From the NCBI RefSeq assembly GCF_000012985.1, contig NC_007645.1:3832581-3896580 (forward strand): 64,000 nucleotides of DNA, written 5' to 3'. This document shows, in pieces, positions 45,083 through 52,365 of this stretch. A model generated the notes under the pieces. It was not told the DNA's origin, did no database searches, and saw only the letters and a list, made by a program, of their open reading frames with translations. This stretch comes from Hahella chejuensis KCTC 2396. GTDB taxonomy: Bacteria > Pseudomonadota > Gammaproteobacteria > Pseudomonadales > Oleiphilaceae. The translations under genes and the position numbers were made by a program. Within the stretch, counting starts at the first letter, position 1. Each line of letters starts with the position of its first letter.

Positions 45083-45823
45083 ATGAACAAGCGACAGCTG
45101 AAGCGGCTTTTAACGGGCAAAGGGCCTGCTTTTTCAAGGCTTACTGCAAAGGAATGCAACATAGGAGACTATCGGCTGAGGTATCAACTGCCAGGGAACG
45201 CCATTGATATTGGCATACCGAAGAAGCCCAATCCTTCGCACTTGAATCTAAATAATGACCTGTTCACGACGTATGATTGCGACAAAGAGTTCAACCGCAC
45301 CTTTGTGCAAATGGGGTTTGAGTGGTGGGCCTATCGTGGGCTTTTCCTACAGGGCAGTTTTGGCCAACTAGGCAGAATGTCTTTGCATGTGGATGTTAAT
45401 CGCGCAGAACCTCACGCCCCCATATCGGAGGGCGACCTTAATAGTCTGGCGTCCTACCTGAAACAAGAATATTGGACATACTACGAAACAGACGGCGGCA
45501 TAAACCTGAGAGCCAGACAGCACTACGAAAATAACAAGGTTTTGATGGGCGACACGCCTGTCTCCGGTTTTTTAGTGAAACTACCCGAGTCCTACACAAA
45601 ACAACGCATCAATGGCGCAGACTGGCTTGCCTACCACATCAACTCGGAAGGCATGGCCGGGCGCCACCACACCTACTACTGGGCCTATCCCTTAAACAAG
45701 GATTACTACCTCACCATCAGCTTCTGGATGCAGCTCGAAATAGGAAATCGCTTGATGCGGTCCGAACGCATGCGCGATGACGCCAGACGCATCATGTCCA
45801 TGATGGAACTTCGTAAGGGCTGA
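45083..45823 (+). CDS. putative immunity protein, copy B
   Basis: 246 residues, 24 bp after copy A, on the same strand. Same layout as copy A ('LTGKGPAFSRLTAKECNIGDY', 'FEWWAYRGLFLQGSFGQLG', 'TYYWAYPLNKDYYLTISFW'), but it is clearly divergent in the C-terminal half and lacks the 'KDGKPGANWEARYAFEHPEE' block. The ribosome site is weak, so translational coupling with copy A is likely. Divergence suggests protection against a different variant of the partner toxin. Confidence 0.65.
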   Translation: MNKRQLKRLLTGKGPAFSRLTAKECNIGDYRLRYQLPGNAIDIGIPKKPNPSHLNLNNDLFTTYDCDKEFNRTFVQMGFEWWAYRGLFLQGSFGQLGRMSLHVDVNRAEPHAPISEGDLNSLASYLKQEYWTYYETDGGINLRARQHYENNKVLMGDTPVSGFLVKLPESYTKQRINGADWLAYHINSEGMAGRHHTYYWAYPLNKDYYLTISFWMQLEIGNRLMRSERMRDDARRIMSMMELRKG

Positions 45824-45825
45824 TA

Positions 45826-46596
45826 ATGATCAACCAATTACTCAGACCTGCCTTAACGGGTAAAGGGCCAGATTTTTCTATGCTGACCACAAAGGAATGC
45901 AGGATTGGGCGCTATGACTTGCACTACAAGTCACCCGGAAATGTGATTGATATTGGGAGATCAAGAAGGCCAAAGCCTACGCAGCTTAATTTGCAGCCCA
46001 GTCTATTTAGCTCATATGAAACCATGCAAAGGTTCAACCGGGCTTTTGTACAAATGGAATTCGAATGGTGGGCTTACAGGGGGTTATTCCTGCAAGGCCA
46101 TTTCGGCAAGCTCAGCGACATGAGCGTCACCATCGACGTTAACCGTGCAGAACCTCACTCCCCGCTAGTCGAGGGAGACCTCGATAGCCTGGAGACATAC
46201 CTGAGAAAGGATCTGTGGGACTACTACGAAGCTGAGAAAAACAAAGACGGAAAACCCGGCGCTAACTGGGAGGCGCGATACGCATTTGAGCACCCAGAGG
46301 AAATGAGCGCCCAAGGCTACATTCCTCTCGGGAAACTCGTGTTAGTCACCCATCTGCCGGAGGTCTACTACAGAGAAAAAATCAATGGCGTCGACTGGCT
46401 GCACTACGGTATTCGCGGCGAAGGCGTCGGCCGAGGCCTGAACTATTACTGGGCTTATCCATTGGGCGCTGGCTACTACCTTACGTTCAACTTCAATTTG
46501 ACCTCTGAAGTCGGAAATAAGGAGCTGAGGTACCAGCGCATGTACGAAGACGCCAAGCGTATTATGTCGATGGTCGTGCTTCGTCAACAGCCTTAG
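45826..46596 (+). CDS. putative immunity protein, copy C (mosaic)
   Basis: 256 residues, starting 2 bp after copy B. The N-terminal 115 residues resemble copy B ('PGNVIDIG', 'FNRAFVQMEFEWWAYRGLFL', 'DVNRAEPHSP'), while the remainder is almost identical to copy A. The switch falls at about 46168, making this gene a mosaic of the two others. Otherwise as for copies A and B: cytosolic, family unnamed, immunity role inferred from linkage to the hydrolase. Confidence 0.65.
   Translation: MINQLLRPALTGKGPDFSMLTTKECRIGRYDLHYKSPGNVIDIGRSRRPKPTQLNLQPSLFSSYETMQRFNRAFVQMEFEWWAYRGLFLQGHFGKLSDMSVTIDVNRAEPHSPLVEGDLDSLETYLRKDLWDYYEAEKNKDGKPGANWEARYAFEHPEEMSAQGYIPLGKLVLVTHLPEVYYREKINGVDWLHYGIRGEGVGRGLNYYWAYPLGAGYYLTFNFNLTSEVGNKELRYQRMYEDAKRIMSMVVLRQQP
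46168..46583. repeat. near-identical 415-bp segment, partner of 44633-45048
   Basis: See the partner segment. Within copy C the shared stretch starts abruptly at GTCGAGGG and ends eleven to thirteen bases before the stop codon. Confidence 0.85.
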
Positions 46597-46783
46597 AAGC
46601 AGAAGCAGCACCGGCCCCCTATTAGATGCATGATAATGCGTACTTCAAGGCTACCAGCATGAATAAAGCCAATTTATTTTGAGTGGTCAGATGCATCTGT
46701 GGAAATTTGTTCTAACTTTCTTTAATAGGGCTAACCTAAAAAACAGCGCCTTATTCATATGCTATTGATATTAAGGATAAAAC

Positions 46784-47977
46784 ATGGATGACCAAGACTC
46801 GCCTGGATCATTTATCACACTCAAAACAGATATTGGAGAACGCTCATTCGAAACCTACGATGAGCTAAAGGAGTGGTACACAAAAGAGGCTAATGCATGG
46901 GGCTGGCTACAAGAAACTATTCAAAAAAAACACGATGCTACGCTAGCGGATGTTTGGAACAGAATCAGCAGCCCCTTAAACAGAATCAGAAAGTTTGTCG
47001 ATAATTTCCCTACCTTCTCTGAGAACCCAGAAGAACTCCATAAACAGAAAAAAGGCCTACAAATAGAAATTCATAATTCTGTAGAAAAAGGATATACAAC
47101 AACAAAATCAAAGGAAGGGATATTTATATTAAGTCTAAAAGGAAAATCCACATCGTTAATCGCAGGATATGCGCTAGCGTTCATAAAGGAGATTGAGGTT
47201 AACACCAACTCAAACGCTGCTATTGAAGGTTGCTACTGGGGACTACAATTCCGCCATGGACACGCTGTAGAAAGTATCGCCCCAAATATCCGATCGTTAA
47301 ATCTAAAAATCGAAGAATGGGAAAGAAGGCTAAATAAATCACTTAAATCTCATCTTGAGGAAAGAGGAACTCATGAAAGTGATTTAAAGGAACTAAAAGA
47401 TAATTTCAGAAAAATCATAATTGAAAGCAAAAATCAGTGCGAAGAATCAAAAAGTGCATTGGAACTACTACTAAAAGAATCAAAAGCTGAGCTAGATAAC
47501 ATTGAGTTAGTTTACGACAAGAAACTCGCTTTAAAGTCATCAGTTAACTACTGGATAAATAAGCGAAAGCACCACCAAAATGTTATGACGTGTATGGCTT
47601 TACTCACTCTTGGAATAGGTACATCAACGGGGGCAGGGTTTATATGGGCTGCGAAGTCATTTCTTACGGAGGCAGCTGCCCAAACCCCTCTATGGAAATT
47701 AGGGGTCATGTTGGCCATATCCACTTTCGGAATATGGATGACTCGTATTTCTAGTAAAATTTTCATATCCAACTTACATTTAAGAACAGATGCCGACGAA
47801 CGTGTTACGATGATTCAAACCTACCTAGCACTGTTAAGGGAGGATAACGCCATTAATGAAAATGAGCGGCAATTAATCTTGCAAACATTATTTAGACATA
47901 GCACATCAGGGATCATTAAAGACGAAGGACCAGCCGGGCTATACGAAATGCTAGCCGCGCACATCACGAAGAAATGA
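46784..47977 (+). CDS. coiled-coil membrane protein, hypothetical (DUF6161-like?)
   Basis: 397 residues. N-terminal soluble domain, a long Lys/Glu-rich coiled coil (about 175-255), two membrane segments (about 270-292 and 305-325), then a short C-terminal domain with 'NLHLRTDADERVTMIQTYLALL' split over 334-356 and 'ERQLILQTLFRHSTSGIIKDEG'. The C-terminal block reminds me of DUF6161 proteins, from memory and without a search. AAGGAT precedes the ATG. Codon and base use is clearly more AT-rich than in the chemotaxis region, suggesting transfer. Function unknown. Confidence 0.6.
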   Translation: MDDQDSPGSFITLKTDIGERSFETYDELKEWYTKEANAWGWLQETIQKKHDATLADVWNRISSPLNRIRKFVDNFPTFSENPEELHKQKKGLQIEIHNSVEKGYTTTKSKEGIFILSLKGKSTSLIAGYALAFIKEIEVNTNSNAAIEGCYWGLQFRHGHAVESIAPNIRSLNLKIEEWERRLNKSLKSHLEERGTHESDLKELKDNFRKIIIESKNQCEESKSALELLLKESKAELDNIELVYDKKLALKSSVNYWINKRKHHQNVMTCMALLTLGIGTSTGAGFIWAAKSFLTEAAAQTPLWKLGVMLAISTFGIWMTRISSKIFISNLHLRTDADERVTMIQTYLALLREDNAINENERQLILQTLFRHSTSGIIKDEGPAGLYEMLAAHITKK

Positions 47978-48047
47978 CGCACAACTTTCTATATTAATTC
48001 AAATTACAATCTAGCCTTAAATGAAAGCCAACCAAGGAGATTAACAA

Positions 48048-48647
48048 ATGTCACCAGAAGAATTAAAAGAAGTTGTTAATGCTTTAAAGAGTATTATTGA
48101 TATTACGTCGCAAAAACCCAATCAATGGCTCCCTCTTTATGCAGCTCTCGGTGGTGCAGCAATGGGCGCCCTTGCCTCATTTATACCCACATGGATTTTC
48201 GAGAAACGGAGAGAAAAAGTTCAATCCATACAAATAGAAAGCAGTCTAATCTCAGAAATATCGGCACTAATAGACATTATAGAAACAAGAAAATATTTGC
48301 CCGCAATACAAGAAGCAATTAAGCACTTAGATTCAGATAAAACCATCACTCATTATAAAATAATAATTGATGTTCCAGCCCACTATTCAAGAGTTTATCA
48401 GAATAATTGCAAGAATATTGGCGCTATAAAGCCAGAAGTAGCTCGCAATATTATCTTATTTCATCAAATTATTGACGCTGTTATCCAAGACTTAAAACCT
48501 GGGGCCATCGTCCAGAACGACGAAATTGAGCCTCCAGCTAATTCAGAAGACACATTAGATACTTTTAGAGAGGTAGCCCGTTTACTTGAGCAAGCTCTAT
48601 CTATCGGTAGGAATTTGTCAAAACAAGCCCGCAAGTATTCAACATGA
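48048..48647 (+). CDS. hypothetical single-anchor membrane protein
   Basis: 199 residues with one membrane segment (about 27-46, 'WLPLYAALGGAAMGALASF') and a helical cytosolic part beginning 'EKRREKVQSIQIE'. AAGGAG precedes the ATG. AT-rich like its upstream neighbour, 70 bp away, and probably in one unit with it. No family recognised. Confidence 0.55.
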   Translation: MSPEELKEVVNALKSIIDITSQKPNQWLPLYAALGGAAMGALASFIPTWIFEKRREKVQSIQIESSLISEISALIDIIETRKYLPAIQEAIKHLDSDKTITHYKIIIDVPAHYSRVYQNNCKNIGAIKPEVARNIILFHQIIDAVIQDLKPGAIVQNDEIEPPANSEDTLDTFREVARLLEQALSIGRNLSKQARKYST

Positions 48648-49194
48648 AGCAACACTCAGCCACTCAAAATTACGCCAAATCGCCCCATCCCAGTGCACTG
48701 ATTCCCATACAAAAACCACTACGCACCAAGATCGCCCCGCTATTTTCTTCAACTTTGCGGGCTGGGTCACGGTAGGGGAAAACAGGTGTGGTTGAGGGTT
48801 GTAGGTGAAACTTATCACGATTAGCTTAATCGGCTAATGGGTCGCCCCATTGCAATGGATTACCGGTTTTAAGGTTTCGTTGTACAAAAAACTACTCCTT
48901 AATGCAGATGATGGCGTCACATCTATCAGGTGGAGCAGTGTGTTTTCCAATCAATCCGATTGTACGAAATGTTTGGAAAAGTATCAGGGAGCGACGCCGC
49001 ACTGTCGAAACAGAGAGTTGCTGATCAAAGATTCATTCGGGAATATGGGTCAGCTGCTTTCCCAGCCTAATTAGACGTCATCACAGTCATCGCGCCGACG
49101 ATTCAAAGAAGAATAAACATCCAACTTCACATATGTCGTGGTTTCGACAGTGTAGAAGTCTTTCACCGCTGTTCGAAATAGATGAGGTGCTTTA
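48648..49194. other. 547-bp gap without recognised gene
   Basis: I see no convincing gene. A 74-codon frame at 48850-49074 lacks a ribosome site and has no familiar motif. The sequence changes from AT-rich back to the regional average here, so it may be the right boundary of acquired DNA. Confidence 0.4.
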
Positions 49195-51132
49195 ATGAAG
49201 CTATCTATGGTAATGGTTTTGCTGGTATTGGCTGGACAGTTGTCCGGCTGCGGAGGGAATGACGATAATAATTCGGAAAGGACGCATGAAAGCGGCGATA
49301 GTAATGGCGATGTGACAACGCCAGATAATGACGCCTCCTCCAATGACGAGGACGACGCCGCCCTGGAGCCTACGCAGCTGCGTTCGGTTGAGTTCGCCCA
49401 GTCGCATGTTCTTCCTCCGGGAGGCCTTAGCTGGGACCTTAAAGAATCCGGCGAGCTGCAACTGGTCGAAAAGAGAGACACGCTGGTATTGGCCACCTTC
49501 GACGAAGCCGTGCAGGCTGCGGAAGTGCGCGTTTATGATAAAAACCATCAGTTACTTTCCTCCCTGAACCTGTCAAAGCCAAGCGACCTTCCTCCCACTG
49601 AGGGCGACGATCTGCCCTACTCGGACGACGCCTGGTCGGCGGTGATTCCGTCTGACGACATGTCTAAAGGCGTGAATATCCGCGTCGTCGCGCAAGGTAA
49701 GAGCGCATCGGAAATCGTCACTCCCGCTTTGCATCCCGAGTTGGATCTCACTATTCAATCGCTGCCCTTCCTGATCTATGGCGCCAATGAAAGTAATATC
49801 CCGTTTAAAATCGACGATCTGAAAGTGATGTTCGCAGACCCCGACACGGCCGGACAGGGCTTCGCGGGTATGCCCTTCTCAAAGACCCATATCGTTAACC
49901 ATCCGTTGGGGGTGTTTGAATCGGACTATCTGATTGCGCCGCCGTCAGGATCGGCTCCGGCGAAGAAAGTGGAATCCGCTGCGGACCCCGACTATTCCAA
50001 ACCGATTTTGGATATGGTCTGGCACATCGAATACGCCACCGGCGATATGGCGCTGAACAAAATCACCTTCGCCCCGTCCATGCTCATCGACCACTCAAAA
50101 GCGGGCCCGATTAAAACCCGTGGGTTTGGGGGCATGGCATACACAGGCTCAGGGGCGTCTATGGGTTATCCCTCTCTCGGACTGCTTTGGCACGAAGGCG
50201 GGCATGCATTAGGGCTTCCACACTCGTTGAGCGGCAGTAAAGATCTAAGAGGCCCCTACTATCCCTATGCTGAGGGCAGTTTAAGCGGCTCCGCCTGGGG
50301 GTACGATCAGCACAAGGGGTATTTCCGCTCCCCCCTTACCGCGCCGACTTCCCGCTACTTCGTCTGTAACGGAGAAAGAGGCGGAGGCGTTTTCCAAAAA
50401 ACCCCGGAGGGACGCTGCTATCGATTCGATCCGATGCACTCTGCGGACGAGCAAAAAGACCCCGACGCCGCCTTCCCGTTATTCTCTGATTTTAATGCAG
50501 GAAAAATGCAGCGCTGGGTGCGTAATCGCGCCAGAATGAATCCCTCCAACGATGGCTTTCAGGTGCTTGACGACAACGGCGACTGGGCGGACTTTGTCCC
50601 AGAAACCAAACACTACGCGGGTTGGCACATCAAAGAGCACTACCCCGTGTCGTTTGATAAAACCACTGACTTCATCATGATCACCTATAGCCTCGCGGGA
50701 ACCGACGCCGCGTCGCACTTCTATAACCCGATCCGGTACAAAGGAAACGCCATTGAGTATGTTGACGCGATCAATCAGGACGGCCTCAACAGCATTAACG
50801 CCGATATCTCAAGCGGCGCCAGAGCCAAATACTCCGACTACTGCCGACGCCAGGGGTGTGACTTTACCCTCAAGGTCACCTACGAAGACGGCTCAACCTC
50901 ATACCGAGTGTTAAAGGGAAGCGCCCGCAAGGATTGGCAGCCTTCTGTGTGGAAGGACGACTATCTGAATGAAAACAGTAAAGACAGCTATCTGTTTTGG
51001 GCGGTAGCGCTGGTGGCGCCCGATGGCGCGCCGAAAGTGAAAAAGCTTGAGCTGCTCGACACGCCCATACTGTGGAATTTGAGCCCCACCGCCGTTATGG
51101 GAGCGGAGGCGCTCGTAGTCAAACAGCTGTAG
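49195..51132 (+). CDS. zinc-metalloprotease lipoprotein, M66-like
   Basis: 645 residues. Lipoprotein signal with lipobox 'LSGC' (Cys19), an Asp/Ser-rich linker (20-58), a beta-rich domain, and a zincin active site 'HEGGHALGLPH' at 333-343 (HExxHxxGxxH: three zinc His and Glu334). Downstream 'SGSAWGYDQHKGYF' and a Cys-containing block follow. The layout resembles the StcE/TagA (M66) family of mucin-type glycoprotein proteases, though I could not confirm the family. Expected at the cell surface or in the periplasm. GAGGTG precedes the ATG. Confidence 0.7.
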   Translation: MKLSMVMVLLVLAGQLSGCGGNDDNNSERTHESGDSNGDVTTPDNDASSNDEDDAALEPTQLRSVEFAQSHVLPPGGLSWDLKESGELQLVEKRDTLVLATFDEAVQAAEVRVYDKNHQLLSSLNLSKPSDLPPTEGDDLPYSDDAWSAVIPSDDMSKGVNIRVVAQGKSASEIVTPALHPELDLTIQSLPFLIYGANESNIPFKIDDLKVMFADPDTAGQGFAGMPFSKTHIVNHPLGVFESDYLIAPPSGSAPAKKVESAADPDYSKPILDMVWHIEYATGDMALNKITFAPSMLIDHSKAGPIKTRGFGGMAYTGSGASMGYPSLGLLWHEGGHALGLPHSLSGSKDLRGPYYPYAEGSLSGSAWGYDQHKGYFRSPLTAPTSRYFVCNGERGGGVFQKTPEGRCYRFDPMHSADEQKDPDAAFPLFSDFNAGKMQRWVRNRARMNPSNDGFQVLDDNGDWADFVPETKHYAGWHIKEHYPVSFDKTTDFIMITYSLAGTDAASHFYNPIRYKGNAIEYVDAINQDGLNSINADISSGARAKYSDYCRRQGCDFTLKVTYEDGSTSYRVLKGSARKDWQPSVWKDDYLNENSKDSYLFWAVALVAPDGAPKVKKLELLDTPILWNLSPTAVMGAEALVVKQL

Positions 51133-51183
51133 CAGCTAGACAGGTTCAGCTTGCCCCCAATGCTTGAGCGTTCAGTTTTAGAT

Positions 51184-51215
51184 AACCGAAGCGGCTTAAC
51201 CGCCTTGGTTTTCTT
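51184..51215 (+). terminator. terminator of the metalloprotease gene
   Basis: Stem AACCGAAGCGG / CCGCCTTGGTT (11 bp with one mismatch and one G-T pair), 5-nt loop, then TTTTCTT, about 50 bp after the stop. Confidence 0.55.
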
Positions 51216-51256
51216 AACAAGAGCGGAATCAAGTTTGGGGGAAAGTTTCACGCTTT

Positions 51257-51406
51257 TTATTAATATGGCAATGATATTGGCATGTTAATCATCAGGCGCA
51301 TGGATGCGCCTGCGCGGCGGCGAGCCGCGGGAGACAGGGCCTGACCTGTGCAGGCCCTGTCGTTGCAGACAAATAGAAGGAAGCTATTTGTCTGCCTGAT
51401 TAATAA
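51257..51406 (+). mobile_element. 150-bp MITE-like element, copy 1
   Basis: Ends are inverse complements (TTATTAAT ... ATTAATAA). The interior is a row of hairpins: CAGGCGCA/TGCGCCTG, GCGGC/GCCGC, CAGGGCCTG/CAGGCCCTG and CAGACAAATAG/CTATTTGTCTG. No coding capacity. A second copy in the same orientation lies at 60573-60719 and a fragment near 39389. It terminates the YjhQ-like gene, supplying about 50 foreign codons and the stop. Confidence 0.75.
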
Positions 51407-51712
51407 GTCGCCCTGTCGGTCTGGGCGGACGGAGACCGGGCCGAGGCCATACCAGTTTGGGGTGCTGGCGGAACCGGGTCGTCCGGAGTTGTCATCGCCT
51501 TGAATGGTTACGGGAGAGATGGCGATATGACCGACCAGCTCGCCCTGCTCTTCCGCCACCAGTGAAATCGTCAATTTGCCGCGACTACGGAGCGCGTTGA
51601 CGACCAGATGTTCCGTATGGCTGGTATGGGGCGCGTTCAGAAACGCCTGTTCGGTAACCTGGGTAATCGCGTCCAGATCGCTGGGCTGTTCATTGCGAAT
51701 ATGAAAGTTCAT
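51260..51712 (-). pseudogene. YjhQ-like GNAT acetyltransferase, truncated by a MITE-like element
   Basis: The first 101 residues are a normal GNAT start ('IRNEQPSDLDAITQVTEQAF', 'LVAEEQGELVGHIAISPV', 'WYGLGPVSVRPDRQG'). The frame stops resembling the family exactly at the element edge (51406), just where the acetyl-CoA-binding Q/RxxGxG/A loop should follow. The remaining 49 codons are element sequence, and the TAA is in its terminal repeat. The rest of the gene is not found on the other side. In E. coli the GNAT protein YjhQ is the antitoxin partner of YjhX, which is the next gene upstream here. I infer a broken antitoxin or acetyltransferase. Confidence 0.75.
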
Positions 51713-51785
51713 GCGCGGTCTCGTTGTTTCCTGCTGAACATAAACATCCCTGGCGGGCTGTGGTCAGCCGCCAGGGAATGAAGGT

Positions 51786-52043
51786 TTACTGGTTATCCAA
51801 TTGCGGACGTACGGCTTTCAGCCCGGCCATATTGATTTGATAAGGCTTTCCGCTTTTCGAATGGATAAGGCGTTTGTTCTTGAGTTTAGTGAAGACCGGC
51901 AACGTGCAGTCGGCAAGCACATAGCCCTCGCGGGTGTAGCATTCAACGAATGTCACCTTACCTGAGCTATTGCGGGTAAATATGATGCGGCCGCCTTTGG
52001 CGAGGACGTGCAACGTCCGTTGTTCCGGCTTGGAAATGTTCAT
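51786..52043 (-). CDS. yjhX: YjhX-family toxin
   Basis: 85 residues from the ATG at 52043, exactly the length I know for YjhX; an in-frame start eight codons upstream is less likely. The protein matches the family from end to end: '[14 protein letters not shown]', '[19 protein letters not shown]', 'KLKNKRLI', 'KPYQIN' and 'VRPQLDNQ'. E. coli YjhX is described as a toxin whose partner is the GNAT protein YjhQ. The partner gene 73 bp downstream is truncated (51260-51712), yet the toxin frame is intact. Confidence 0.85.
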   Translation of the reverse strand: MNISKPEQRTLHVLAKGGRIIFTRNSSGKVTFVECYTREGYVLADCTLPVFTKLKNKRLIHSKSGKPYQINMAGLKAVRPQLDNQ

Positions 52044-52365
52044 GTTGGAACCTGTAGCAGTAATCAAATATGCGACACGACAAGCATGCGTTCATGCTCG
52101 CCACGAAAATGCGCGTATCGATAACCGAAACTCCTGACAAAACAGGGGTTGGGTTATCGGATGACTGCTATCTCCAACATATAAACCTCTTGAAAGGCTG
52201 TTAAGCGATTCCATCCCGCTGTTTTTAAACAGGGATGAAATGAAAAATTCTGAATGAAAACAGACGCTTTGCGTCAGGCGGGGGAAGTTAGCTGATTTTT
52301 CGAGTAAGTGTCAAGCCGCCGGAGGCGCTTTCCGGCGGCGACTGGGGTGAGAAAGAAGGGCCGCG

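Noticed and set aside
48850..49074. 74-codon frame, possible transposase remnant
   Set aside because: I could not match it to any transposase motif and saw no inverted ends, so it is left as unexplained intergenic DNA.
52207..52240. inverted repeat between YjhX and the MCP gene as a terminator
   Set aside because: The stem (CATCCC-CTGTTT with a bulge) is not followed by a T-run in the direction of the MCP gene; role unclear.
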